From: JAMDEO01 sp963775295
Lineage (GTDB): Bacteria; Actinomycetota; Thermoleophilia; RBG-16-64-13
Length of the DNA stretch: 64,000 nucleotides
Assembly: GCA_963775295.1 (NCBI GenBank)
Contig: CAVZIK010000006.1
Span: 186,001 to 250,000 of the forward strand
Reading direction: 5' to 3'
Part shown: piece by piece, positions 1-7,873 of the stretch
Layout: each line of letters starts with the position of its first letter
Numbering within the stretch: the stretch's first letter is position 1
The notes under the pieces: generated by a model
The model's input: the letters and a program-made list of their open reading frames with translations, nothing else
What the model was told of the DNA's origin: nothing
The model's database searches: none
Position numbers and translations under genes: made by a program

Positions 1-7
1 TGTAACA

Positions 8-44
8 AGCCCGGTTGTGGACGTAGGTCGCCCACAACCGGGCT
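8..44 (-). terminator. Rho-independent terminator after rplL
   Basis: A perfect 13-bp GC-rich inverted repeat (AGCCCGGTTGTGG and its complement) surrounds an 11-base loop. On the minus strand it is followed by a short T-rich stretch (TTGTTACA). It lies about 50 bases beyond the rplL stop, so it should end the rplJ-rplL transcript. Confidence 0.8.
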
Positions 45-97
45 CGATCTTCTCGCTTGCCGGTTCACACCTTCGCGGAGACCGGCCCGCGACTAGA

Positions 98-472
98 CTA
101 CTTGACTTCGACGTCGGCGCCGGCTTCCTCGAGTTTCGCCTTGATTGCCTCGGCTTCATCCTTAGTGATCGCCTGCTTGACGGGGTTGGGAGCGCCGTCG
201 ACCAGGTCTTTGGCTTCCTTCAGACCGAGGCCGGTGAGGGCACGGACCTCTTTGATGACCTGAATCTTCTTCTCGCCGGCAGCCTTGAGGATGACGTCGA
301 ATTCCGTCTGTTCCTCCACCTCGGCGGCAGGAGCGCCAGCGGCGGCGGGAGCAGCCATAGCCATGGGCATGGCGGCGCTTACGCCGAATTCCTCTTCCAG
401 AGCCTTGACCAGTGCCGACAGGTCGAGGACGGACATCTTCTTGATCTCTTCGATGAGTTCTTGCGGTGTCAT
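98..472 (-). CDS. rplL: 50S ribosomal protein L7/L12
   Basis: This is the acidic stalk protein of the large ribosomal subunit, which recruits translational GTPases. The 124-residue length is typical. The N-terminal helical dimerisation domain starts MTPQELIEEIKKMS, followed by an alanine/proline hinge at about residues 37-52 and the C-terminal globular domain with the conserved KKIQVIKEVR and GLGLKEAKDLVD segments. It follows rplJ on the same strand after 59 bases, the usual arrangement that lets one L10 and several L7/L12 dimers be made from one mRNA. The start is clear, with a GGAG-type ribosome binding site just upstream. Confidence 0.98.
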   Translation of the reverse strand: MTPQELIEEIKKMSVLDLSALVKALEEEFGVSAAMPMAMAAPAAAGAPAAEVEEQTEFDVILKAAGEKKIQVIKEVRALTGLGLKEAKDLVDGAPNPVKQAITKDEAEAIKAKLEEAGADVEVK

Positions 473-531
473 CTCAGTTCAGCTCCTTCTAAAATCTTTT
501 CACAAAAAATGATTCGTCCGCTTCAGGTGAC

Positions 532-1056
532 TTAGGCGGCGGTTGCTTTCTGTTCCTGAACTTGGCCCAGAACGATTACCAGCCCGCGGATGGGCCCGAC
601 CAGAACGTTCGCGAGGCCCGCCAGCGGCGAGGCCAGGGCGCCAACCAACTGTGCGATGAGTTGGTCGCGAGAAGGTAGGGTCGCCAGCACTTCGATGTCC
701 GCAGTGGTCAGCAGCGTACTTTCCAACTTGCCGCCACGGATGGCAGCCTTCTTCTTCTCCTTGATGAAGTCCTGGATGGTCTTCGCCACCCGGACCGGGT
801 CCCCGTGGCAATACGCGATAGCCGTGGGTCCCTTCAGGAGATCGTCGAGACCCTCGATACCCACGTCAGCCGCAGCGCGCTTCGCCAGCGTGTTCTTGAC
901 CACTCTGAGGCTCGCATCGACCTTGGCCAGGCGGGCGCGAAGTTCGGTGGCTTCGGCAAACGTGAGGCCCCGATAGTCAACGAAGTAATATACGTCGGTA
1001 GACTTCAGGTCCGCGGTAATCTCTTTGACCGCTTCGACCTTTCCTGGTTTTGGCAT
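532..1056 (-). CDS. rplJ: 50S ribosomal protein L10
   Basis: L10 is the base of the ribosomal stalk and binds 23S rRNA and the L7/L12 dimers. The 174-residue protein begins MPKPGKVEAVKEI, has the family's DYRGLTFAEATELRARL segment near residue 30 and VVKNTLAKRA near residue 53, and ends in the helical region that binds L7/L12. A strong AAGGAGG sits upstream of the ATG. An RNA leader precedes it, which fits autoregulation by the L10-L7/L12 complex. It is co-transcribed with rplL. Confidence 0.98.
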   Translation of the reverse strand: MPKPGKVEAVKEITADLKSTDVYYFVDYRGLTFAEATELRARLAKVDASLRVVKNTLAKRAAADVGIEGLDDLLKGPTAIAYCHGDPVRVAKTIQDFIKEKKKAAIRGGKLESTLLTTADIEVLATLPSRDQLIAQLVGALASPLAGLANVLVGPIRGLVIVLGQVQEQKATAA

Positions 1057-1140
1057 ATGGTGTCACCTCCTTCGAAACAAATCGTCCACCCCCGATAGCA
1101 GAGGCGGACGATGACGGTTCAGACTCTTGCGGAGTCGTTA
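1057..1140 (-). promoter_or_regulatory. Putative L10 leader / rplJ 5' UTR
   Basis: Just upstream of the rplJ ribosome binding site the minus strand carries two hairpins. One has arms ATCGTCC and GGACGAT (1081-1087 with 1106-1112). The other has GACTC/GAGTC arms (1122-1126 with 1132-1136). Position and structure fit the ribosomal protein L10 leader that mediates feedback control of rplJL. The rest of the gap up to the terminator at 1451 (1141-1450) shows no convincing gene; it presumably holds the rplJ promoter and the rest of the leader. Confidence 0.55.
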
Positions 1141-1450
1141 TGTCGGTCTCACTCTGCCTCGGCTGGCGGGTTGGTCCAAAGACCTAACCGCTTTATGCCG
1201 CCCACTGCGGCACCAGCTGTCTCTGGCGGATAGCGGGCAGCAGTATACCACGCACGGCGGTGATGGCCATCCGTAATCTCCTCGAGGTGGGCGCCATATG
1301 GCAATCGCCCGCTCACGCGACCCGTAACACCACGCGAGCCTGCTCCGTGGGGGAATGCGATATGGCGGTCACCCCGCGGTGATCGACGGCGTCGCTTCCG
1401 TCCGCCGTTTGCATGTTGCAAGCTTGTCATCGGGACGGGGTGATAAGAAA

Positions 1451-1484
1451 TCAGGCCCGGCAACCATACGGTCGCCGGGCCTGA
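1451..1484 (-). terminator. Terminator after rplA
   Basis: A perfect 11-bp inverted repeat (TCAGGCCCGGC and complement) with a 12-base loop is followed on the minus strand by TTTCTTAT. It lies about 40 bases past the rplA stop and separates the rplK-rplA unit from rplJ-rplL. Confidence 0.75.
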
Positions 1485-1524
1485 TGAAATCCGATCCAGT
1501 GGCCTCACGGCCTAACCGCCGTAC

Positions 1525-2238
1525 TTAGGCTTCGTCCTCCAGCATGGCCCGCGTCTTGGACGTATCCATTGGGATGCCGGGACCCATGGTCGAAGTCATG
1601 CTGATGCTGCGCAGGTACTTGCCCTTGGCTGCGGCCGGTTTGGCGCGCACAATCTCTCCCAGCACCTCCGCGTAATTCGCCACCAGCTTCTCGGCCTCGA
1701 ACGATTTCTTGCCGACGATGAGGTGGATAACGCCGAACTTGTCGGTCCGGTACTCGACCTTACCGGCTTTCATGTCTTGGACGGCCTTGCCCACCTCAAA
1801 GGTCACCGTTCCGGCCTTGGGGTTCGGCATCAGGCCCCGAGGACCGAGCACACGACCCAGCTTCCCGACTACACCCATCATATCGGGGGTGGCGATGGCG
1901 GCGTCAAAATCGAGCATACCGCCCTCGACGAGAGCCGCCAGGTCTTCGGCGCCAACGATGTCAGCCCCGGCCGCCTCCGCCTCGGTGGCTTTCTCGCCCT
2001 TGGCAAACACCGCGACCCGAACGGTTTTGCCGGTGCCGTGGGGAAGCATGACAGTGCCTCGCACCTGCTGGTCGGCGTGGCGGGGATTGACACCGAGCTT
2101 GATGTGGACTTCAACGGTCTCGTCGAAGTTAGCGGTCGAAAGAGACTTCAACAGTTTGGCGGCTTCCAAGGGAGTATAGATGCGGCCGACCTCGACGGCG
2201 CTCTTCGCTTCCTTGTAGCGCTTGGAATCTCTACTCAT
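1525..2238 (-). CDS. rplA: 50S ribosomal protein L1
   Basis: L1 forms the mobile L1 stalk that binds 23S rRNA near the E site and often represses its own operon. The 237-residue protein is full length. It contains the family signature region GKLGRVLGPRGLMPNPKAGTV near residues 125-146 and the opening MSRDSKRYKEA. An AGGAGG motif precedes the ATG. It follows rplK in the conserved nusG-rplK-rplA order. Confidence 0.98.
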   Translation of the reverse strand: MSRDSKRYKEAKSAVEVGRIYTPLEAAKLLKSLSTANFDETVEVHIKLGVNPRHADQQVRGTVMLPHGTGKTVRVAVFAKGEKATEAEAAGADIVGAEDLAALVEGGMLDFDAAIATPDMMGVVGKLGRVLGPRGLMPNPKAGTVTFEVGKAVQDMKAGKVEYRTDKFGVIHLIVGKKSFEAEKLVANYAEVLGEIVRAKPAAAKGKYLRSISMTSTMGPGIPMDTSKTRAMLEDEA

Positions 2239-2306
2239 CTTCGTACCTCCTGGTGGTCCGACGGGCTCCCAGCCCTCCCACCTTCACAAGCCCGCGGTCG
2301 CAGGCT

Positions 2307-2732
2307 TTATTCCACTACGGTGACTCCCATACTCCGCGCAGTGCCGGCCATAATCTTCATGGCGGCTTCGATGTCGAGCGCGTTGAGGTCGGGCATCTTG
2401 ACTTCGGCGATCTCGCGGAGTTGCTCCTGTGTGATCTTGCCGACTTTGTCTTTGCGCGGGTTGGCGGCGCCCTTGGCGATACCGGCGGCCTGGCGGATGA
2501 GCACCGCAGCCGGCGCGGTCTTCAGAATGAACGTGAAGGACCGGTCTTCGAAGACCGTCAGTTCCACTGGAACTACCTGGTCGATACGGTCTTGGGTGGC
2601 CGCGTTGTAGGCTTTGCAGAACTCCATGATGTTGACGCCATGCTGACCCAATGCAGGGCCCACCGGCGGGGCAGGACTGGCCTTGCCACCCACGATCTGC
2701 AACTTGACTTTCGCCCTTACCTTCTTAGCCAC
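2307..2732 (-). CDS. rplK: 50S ribosomal protein L11
   Basis: L11 binds the GTPase-associated centre of 23S rRNA. The 141-residue protein is standard length. It begins MAKKVRAKVKLQIVGGKASP, includes the PPVGPALGQHGVNIMEFCKAYN segment split over residues 21-44, and ends in the RNA-binding C-terminal domain (SMGVTVVE). It lies between nusG and rplA on the same strand. Confidence 0.98.
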   Translation of the reverse strand: MAKKVRAKVKLQIVGGKASPAPPVGPALGQHGVNIMEFCKAYNAATQDRIDQVVPVELTVFEDRSFTFILKTAPAAVLIRQAAGIAKGAANPRKDKVGKITQEQLREIAEVKMPDLNALDIEAAMKIMAGTARSMGVTVVE

Positions 2733-2774
2733 CTTGGTTCTCCGTCTCTATCCCAGATCCGCGGTCCTACCGAC

Positions 2775-3338
2775 CTAGATCTTCTTGACCTGCTCAAAAC
2801 CCAGCTCGGTGGGTGTATCCCTGCCGAAAATAGACACCATGACCTTGAGCTTACTCTGTTCTATGTTGACTTCGGACACTTCGCCCGTGAAATCCGTAAG
2901 AGGCCCGCTGACCACGCGCACCTGATCGCCCACCGAAAACTCCGCCTTTGCCTTGGGCTTCTCGACCGTGGACGTATGCAGAATGCGATCCACTTCCGCC
3001 GGCATGAGCGGGGTGGGCTTGTTCTCGGAGCCCACGAACCCGGTGACTCCGGGAGTGTTCTTCACCAAGGACCAAGAATCGTCCGTGAGGATCATCTTTA
3101 CCAGAAGATAACCAGGGAAGATGCGTTTTTCGACCTGGATCTTCTCGCCGCCCTTGGTCTCGACCACCTGCTCGGTTGGGACCACGATCTCCTCGAAGTA
3201 CTGAGCCTGGTTCATCGATTGGATTCGGTGCTCCAGGTTCGTACGAGCCTTATTCTCGTGGCCGGAGTACGTATTGATGACGTACCACTTCGAGTCCATG
3301 GAGGTAGCAGCTCCCAGCGATGTTCGACTTTGGTCCAT
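2775..3338 (-). CDS. nusG: Transcription termination/antitermination factor NusG
   Basis: NusG binds RNA polymerase and couples it to Rho or the ribosome. An NGN domain (KWYVINTYSGHENKART near residue 17, FPGYLLVKM near residue 94) is followed by a KOW domain (VGDQVRVVSGPLTDFTGEV near residue 138). The first ATG lies 3 bases after the secE stop, suggesting translational coupling, and gives 187 residues. A second ATG 13 codons downstream (3299), preceded by GGGAG at 11 bases, begins exactly where the conserved NGN domain starts and may be the true start. Confidence 0.96.
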   Translation of the reverse strand: MDQSRTSLGAATSMDSKWYVINTYSGHENKARTNLEHRIQSMNQAQYFEEIVVPTEQVVETKGGEKIQVEKRIFPGYLLVKMILTDDSWSLVKNTPGVTGFVGSENKPTPLMPAEVDRILHTSTVEKPKAKAEFSVGDQVRVVSGPLTDFTGEVSEVNIEQSKLKVMVSIFGRDTPTELGFEQVKKI

Positions 3339-3341
3339 GGA

Positions 3342-3674
3342 TCAGCCCAACCCGACCGCGCGCACGATGATGTTCCAGATGTAGTCGAAGGCACCGATGA
3401 ACACGCCTGCGATGATGACCGCGATGATGACCACACCGGTGGATGTGAGGAGTTCCTTCCGGGGCGGCCAGGTCACCTTGCTGAGTTCGACCTTGACTTC
3501 ACGGAAGAATGTGCGGACCCGCCCCACAGGCTTCGTGACTACGGTTCCCCGCGGGGCTCCACTGGACCGCACGACAGACGTGCGTGCGGACGAATGCGAC
3601 AGCGGATTCCGAAACCCGCCGGACTGTTTGGCCTGAGCCTTGTTGCCTGAGTTGTCGCTGGCGCTTTTTGTCAT
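3342..3674 (-). CDS. secE: Preprotein translocase subunit SecE
   Basis: SecE stabilises SecY in the membrane translocon. With the chosen ATG the protein is 110 residues: a soluble N-terminal extension of about 50 residues, the conserved amphipathic segment VKVELSKVTWPPRKEL, then one membrane helix (TGVVIIAVIIAGVFIGAF). Reading further upstream would run into tRNA-Trp, so the start MTKSASDNS at 3674 is preferred. It sits directly before nusG, the canonical order. Confidence 0.95.
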   Translation of the reverse strand: MTKSASDNSGNKAQAKQSGGFRNPLSHSSARTSVVRSSGAPRGTVVTKPVGRVRTFFREVKVELSKVTWPPRKELLTSTGVVIIAVIIAGVFIGAFDYIWNIIVRAVGLG

Positions 3675-3701
3675 CGCCTCATATCCGATCCGGAAGAGTG
3701 T

Positions 3702-3777
3702 TGGCAGGGCAGGAGGGATTCGAACCCCCAACATCCGGTTTTGGAGACCGGCGCTCTACCGTTGGAGCTACTGCCCT
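3702..3777 (-). tRNA. tRNA-Trp (anticodon CCA)
   Basis: A full cloverleaf can be drawn on the minus strand: acceptor AGGGCAG with CTGCCCT, D stem GCTC/GAGC, anticodon stem CCGGT/ACCGG with loop CTCCAAA, and T arm with TTCGAAT. The discriminator is G and the 3' CCA is encoded. It lies between rpmG and secE. Confidence 0.97.
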
Positions 3778-3805
3778 TCGCCTTACCTCGCGATCCGGCG
3801 CTGGT

Positions 3806-3955
3806 CTACTTAGTCTCTTTGTGGACCGTCACGCCTCCACACCACTTGCAGTACTTACGCAGTTCGATCCGCTCAGGATCGTTACGCTTGTTCTTCATAC
3901 TGGTGTAATTGCGCCGCTTACACTCTTGGCAAGCCATCGTCACCCGTACCCGCAT
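3806..3955 (-). CDS. rpmG: 50S ribosomal protein L33
   Basis: This is a small large-subunit protein of 49 residues. Translation of the minus strand gives MRVRVTMACQECKRRNY at the start and ends HKETK. The zinc-ribbon form is seen: C-X2-C (ACQECK) near residue 10 and C-X2-C (YCKWCG) near residue 37, so this is the zinc-binding type. It lies between tRNA-Met and tRNA-Trp, a common setting. A later ATG (3937) would remove six residues, but the longer form matches the family N-terminus better. Confidence 0.95.
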   Translation of the reverse strand: MRVRVTMACQECKRRNYTSMKNKRNDPERIELRKYCKWCGGVTVHKETK

Positions 3956-4008
3956 TACTTCACCACTTCCTAGTGATTAGCGCTCGTGCATGCTACCACA
4001 AACCAAGG

Positions 4009-4082
4009 TAGCGGCGAGAGGACTCGAACCTCTGACACGCGGATTATGATTCCGCTGCTCTGACCGACTGAGCTACGCCGCC
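4009..4082 (-). tRNA. tRNA-Met (anticodon CAT), elongator-like
   Basis: The minus strand folds with acceptor GGCGGCG/CGCCGCT, D stem GCTC/GAGC, anticodon stem GCGGA/TCCGC with loop ATCATAA, and T stem AGAGG/CCTCT. It lacks the initiator mismatch at position 1-72, so it is probably an elongator tRNA-Met. CCA is not encoded. A CAT anticodon could also mark an Ile2 tRNA modified to lysidine. Confidence 0.92.
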
Positions 4083-4088
4083 CCCTCA

Positions 4089-4164
4089 TGGAGCCCCCAT
4101 TCGGATTTGAACCGAAGACCCCTTCCTTACCATGGAAGTGCTCTGCCAACTGAGCTATGGAGGC
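4089..4164 (-). tRNA. tRNA-Thr (anticodon GGT)
   Basis: The cloverleaf has acceptor GCCTCCA/TGGGGGC, D stem GCTC/GAGC, anticodon stem CTTCC/GGAAG with loop ATGGTAA, and T stem TTCGG/CCGAA. CCA is encoded. Confidence 0.96.
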
Positions 4165-4226
4165 CCACTGAACCTGCCGGCGGCCGATCGCCGCCGCGGC
4201 CCTACGCCGCCGCTGTGGGGTCATTG

Positions 4227-4311
<85 letters not shown>

Positions 4312-4476
4312 ACGCGCGGAACCCCTCGCGGAGGCGAACACGCATGATACCCAAAGGCATGGGTCATTTCAATACTGGAGCGGGTGCATATGCGGCTCCG
4401 TCGCTTCGACCGCAAGGCTCATGCGTAGGGAGCCACTAAATCTGGCCGCGAAGCGCGACAGAAGCCTCGGTCAGGG

Positions 4477-5751
4477 CTAGGCGCGGACCCGCGGAACCGT
4501 GATGCTGGCTTCGGTGAGGAACAGAACCTGAGCGTCCGGTCCTTGAGTTCGAAGGGCGGTATCAACGGCCGATTGGACGTCGACAAAGGGTCGCATGAAC
4601 ATGGAGGCGACCTTATCCTCAGGAAGTGACGTGACCGCCCAGATCTCACACCTTTGCAGGATCGCGGCGACGCGTGAAGGCTGCTGGACTCCTAGACGGT
4701 ATTCCTCGAGGTTGACCTGAGCGAGAGCCTCAACGGGAGAGTTCGCTGCTGACAGCATGTCGTAGAGGGTCTGGTTCTCTCCCAGGCCGAAGGGGCACTC
4801 GGAAACGACGATCAGGATACCGCCGTCCGTCACCGCGGCCGCTCCGCTCTGAATGGCCTTATTCGTCTGATAAAGGTTGCAGTCCATCGGATGGGGAGCG
4901 ACGCTAACCACCACTTCGTACGGCCGATCGATATCCAGGACGAACTGGCGCTCGGCCACCGCGACCGCTTGTCTGAACGTCTCTTCAAGAACGCCGGCCG
5001 AAACGAAACCAATGTCGTGGTCCCTGTCCAAGACCATCTGGATGGAATAGATCGCCTTGTCTGCGGTCCCGATATCCAGGGCTTCCTGGAGGTCCTCGTG
5101 GACGGGATTTCCCTCCAGGACCAAAGTCCGGGAGCCCGGCTGCATGGAAAGCCTGTGGTTGGCCCAGACTGTTCTGTAGCCGGCCAACCCTGGAAACAGC
5201 GACTTGCGCCCCCCGGTATACCCGGCGAAGTAGTGCGGTTCCACCGAGTTGATCAGTATCACGCTGCGAGCCTCAGCGAGAAGCCGGTTAACCTCCACTT
5301 CTGTGCCGCGCGAAGTCCGTCCGATGGATACGAGTTGGCCGTCGTCCTTGGAGTCGTGAGAGCATATGCGACCTGCGTACGCGCCGGCTATATCCGAGCC
5401 CAGGAGATGCTCAACCTCCGCGGGCAGCGCACAGCGATGGGTCCCCGTGGCGATGACAAACGACATTTCCCTCTCGGGGTGTCCCGACCAATCCTCAAGC
5501 CGGTCCCGTATGACCCGCAACACCCGCGCGGAGGGAGTGGGTCTGGTGGCGTCGTTGATCACCACCAGCAATGGAGACTCCGCATGCTCGAGGAAACCTG
5601 CCAGGTTCCCTTCCGGCCGTTCGATTGCGGTGCGCAGAACCCCTTCGGGATCTTCCGCCCTCGCCACCTTCGCGCCGAGCACTCCCGCTACCCGGCGCCG
5701 CTCCACATCGACCGGAACGGTCCCCACAGACCAAGGAACATCGATGCGCAT
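4477..5751 (-). CDS. larA: LarA-family nickel-pincer racemase/epimerase-like protein
   Basis: This is a homologue of LarA, the lactate racemase that carries a covalently bound nickel-pincer nucleotide. Residues matching the L. plantarum catalytic set are visible: the GTHR motif, the histidine of EPHYFAGYTGGRK, the pincer lysine of that GGRK, and the histidine of WANH. The LarA-type DATRP motif is also present. The start at MRIDVPWS is chosen because AGGAG lies 8 bases upstream; an upstream extension would overlap sucD. The substrate is unknown, since many LarA homologues act on other 2-hydroxyacids. No larB, larC or larE pincer-synthesis genes are in the window. It is the last gene of a minus-strand run and starts 22 bases after the sucD stop. 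Confidence 0.85.
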   Translation of the reverse strand: MRIDVPWSVGTVPVDVERRRVAGVLGAKVARAEDPEGVLRTAIERPEGNLAGFLEHAESPLLVVINDATRPTPSARVLRVIRDRLEDWSGHPEREMSFVIATGTHRCALPAEVEHLLGSDIAGAYAGRICSHDSKDDGQLVSIGRTSRGTEVEVNRLLAEARSVILINSVEPHYFAGYTGGRKSLFPGLAGYRTVWANHRLSMQPGSRTLVLEGNPVHEDLQEALDIGTADKAIYSIQMVLDRDHDIGFVSAGVLEETFRQAVAVAERQFVLDIDRPYEVVVSVAPHPMDCNLYQTNKAIQSGAAAVTDGGILIVVSECPFGLGENQTLYDMLSAANSPVEALAQVNLEEYRLGVQQPSRVAAILQRCEIWAVTSLPEDKVASMFMRPFVDVQSAVDTALRTQGPDAQVLFLTEASITVPRVRA

Positions 5752-5773
5752 CCTCGAGCTCCTGACTCTCGGT

Positions 5774-6658
5774 CTATTGGGCCTCGGACATCCGCCAGAT
5801 GCGAGAGGCGGCTTCGGCCGTTTCTCGTGGAGTCCCTCCCACAATGACCCCGGCGGCCTCCAGAGCTTTTATTTTGGCGGCCGCGGTACCCTGACGTCCG
5901 GAGATGATGGCCCCGGCATGCCCCATACGCTTCTCTGGCGGGGCGGCCTTGCCGGCGACAAAGGCGACTACGGGCTTGCGCATGGTGGTGGATATGAACA
6001 TCGCGGCCTCTTCCTCGGCCGTGCCTCCGATCTCCCCCACGAGAAGCACGATCTTGGTGTCCGGGTCAGTTTCAAACAGCATGAGCATCTCGTTGAACGA
6101 GGAACCGATGATGGGATCACCGCCTACGCCCACGCAGGTGGAGACGCCGACCCCGAATGATGTCAACTCGCTCGCGATCTCATAGGTGAGGGTGCCGCTT
6201 CTGGACACGACGCCGACGACGCCTGGACGATATACGTATTGGGGCATGATGCCCACCTTGCTCTGTCCCGGAGTGATGACACCCGGACAGTTCGGTCCGA
6301 TAAGTCGACATCCTTTGGAGCGCACGTGAGCGTAGACCTTCACCATGTCGAGCACGGGTATTCCCTCGGTGATGCACACGATCAGCCTTATGCCGTTATC
6401 CGCAGCCTCCACGATGGCATCCGCGGCATAGGGGGCGGGTACGAAGATGATCGAGGCGTTTGGACTCGTGGCCTCCACCGCTTGACGTACCGAATCAAAC
6501 ACGGGCACGCCTTCCACGTCCTGGCCGCCGCGGCCCGGAGCGGTGCCGGCCACAATCTTTGTACCGTAGGCCAGCATACGGCCGGTGTGGAAGGTGCCTT
6601 CCCGCCCGGTGATGTTCTGCACCAGGAGTTTCGTGGCCGAATCGATGAGGATGCTCAT
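5774..6658 (-). CDS. sucD: Succinyl-CoA ligase (ADP-forming) subunit alpha
   Basis: The alpha subunit binds CoA and carries the phospho-histidine used for substrate-level phosphorylation (succinyl-CoA + ADP + Pi to succinate + ATP). The 294 residues begin MSILIDSATKLLVQNITG and include TGREGTFHT, the nucleotide fold segment IVCITEGIPVLDM, GPNCPGVI and GHAGAIISG with the catalytic histidine. The start is set by the 4-base ATGA overlap with sucC. Position in the transhydroxylase operon suggests a role in CoA recycling or ATP formation during aromatic catabolism. Confidence 0.95.
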   Translation of the reverse strand: MSILIDSATKLLVQNITGREGTFHTGRMLAYGTKIVAGTAPGRGGQDVEGVPVFDSVRQAVEATSPNASIIFVPAPYAADAIVEAADNGIRLIVCITEGIPVLDMVKVYAHVRSKGCRLIGPNCPGVITPGQSKVGIMPQYVYRPGVVGVVSRSGTLTYEIASELTSFGVGVSTCVGVGGDPIIGSSFNEMLMLFETDPDTKIVLLVGEIGGTAEEEAAMFISTTMRKPVVAFVAGKAAPPEKRMGHAGAIISGRQGTAAAKIKALEAAGVIVGGTPRETAEAASRIWRMSEAQ

Positions 6659-7815
6659 TTCGCCACCCCCAGCTCGTCTCCCCCGCGGGCAAGTGAGACG
6701 ACCATCTCGGCCGCTTCTGAGAGGGCGGTGGCCAACTTCACCGGGGACTTCATGAGCAGTTGCCGCCCTTCCGCGGAGTTGGTGCCGATGAGGCGGGCAA
6801 CCACCGGGACGTGGATCTTCCCGGCGTCGAGATGATCGAGCAAAGCTTGGGCCACGAGATCGCAACGAGTGATGCCGCCGAAGATATTGACAAAAATGGC
6901 CCGCACGTTGGGATCGGCCAGAATGAAGTCAAGGCTGTCCCCCACGCGCTCCAGGCTGGGACCTCCTCCGAAATCAAGGAAGTTGGCGGCTTTGCCACCG
7001 TGCAGTTCGATGAGGTCCATGGTGGCCATGGCGAGTCCGGCGCCGTTGACCATGCAGCCGATATCGCCGTCGAGCTTGACGTAGGTGATGTCCTTCTCCC
7101 GCGCCTCCACCTCGACGTTGGCTTCCTCGTTCACGTCACGCAGCGCAGCCAGATCCGGATGACGGAACAGAGCATTGTGGTCGAGGACCATTTTGGCGTC
7201 AAGAGCGATGAGCTGTCCGTCCGGGGTGAGGGCAACCGGATTCAGCTCGACGAGAGAACAATCGCACTCCACAAGAGCTGTGTAGAGTGCTTCGGCAAGA
7301 CCGGCGAACTGCCGGCCCTGGTCGCCTTTCAAATCCACAGCAAGAGCGAGATCCCGAGTCTGATACTGGGAAAGGCCGATCTGAGCATCGACGTGCACTC
7401 TCGCGATGTCACCCGGAGAGGAGTCGGCCACCTCCTCGATGTCCACTCCACCAACGGCGCTCGCCATGAGAGCAACACTACGTTGCGAGCCCCGGTCGAG
7501 AAGGGCCCCGAGGTAGTATTCCCTGACGATGGGGACCACCCTGGTCACAAGGACCTTGCGCACCACGTGGCCCTTGATGGTCGACCCCAGAAGGCCGCAT
7601 GCGTGCTCGCGAGCTTCCTCCGGGGACCCGGACAACTTGACGCCGCCGGCCTTTCCTCGGCCGCCGGCGTGGATCTGAGCCTTGACAACGACCTTGCCGC
7701 CGAGTTCCCGAGCTATCTTCTGGACTTCATTGCAGGTCTCGGCCACCACGCCAGGAGCAAAGGGTACGCCGTATCGCGCCAGGACTTCTCGCGCCTGGTA
7801 CTCGTGAGTGTTCAT
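6655..7815 (-). CDS. sucC: Succinyl-CoA ligase (ADP-forming) subunit beta
   Basis: The beta subunit has an ATP-grasp fold and sets nucleotide and acid specificity. The 386 residues start MNTHEYQAREVLARYGVP, with KVVVKAQIHAGGRGKAGGVK near residue 40, ELNPVALTPDGQ near residue 207 and the C-terminal FVNIFGGITRCD segment. GAGGTGAAATAG lies before the ATG. It overlaps sucD by four bases and follows the thiolase gene by 58 bases. Confidence 0.96.
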   Translation of the reverse strand: MNTHEYQAREVLARYGVPFAPGVVAETCNEVQKIARELGGKVVVKAQIHAGGRGKAGGVKLSGSPEEAREHACGLLGSTIKGHVVRKVLVTRVVPIVREYYLGALLDRGSQRSVALMASAVGGVDIEEVADSSPGDIARVHVDAQIGLSQYQTRDLALAVDLKGDQGRQFAGLAEALYTALVECDCSLVELNPVALTPDGQLIALDAKMVLDHNALFRHPDLAALRDVNEEANVEVEAREKDITYVKLDGDIGCMVNGAGLAMATMDLIELHGGKAANFLDFGGGPSLERVGDSLDFILADPNVRAIFVNIFGGITRCDLVAQALLDHLDAGKIHVPVVARLIGTNSAEGRQLLMKSPVKLATALSEAAEMVVSLARGGDELGVAK

Positions 7816-7873
7816 CTATTTCACCTCAGGCTGAAGCCGTTTGACGCAGCTCCCGGCGGCAGACGTCTCGTCT

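Noticed and set aside
1149..1508. Open frame of 119 codons in the rplA-rplJ gap
   Set aside because: It covers the terminator hairpin and leader, has no ribosome binding site and its translation is low-complexity and arginine-rich; it is a by-product of high GC.
1723..3650. Long plus-strand frames opposite rplA, rplK, nusG and secE
   Set aside because: They are antisense frames caused by GC-rich third codon positions; the minus-strand ribosomal genes are certain.
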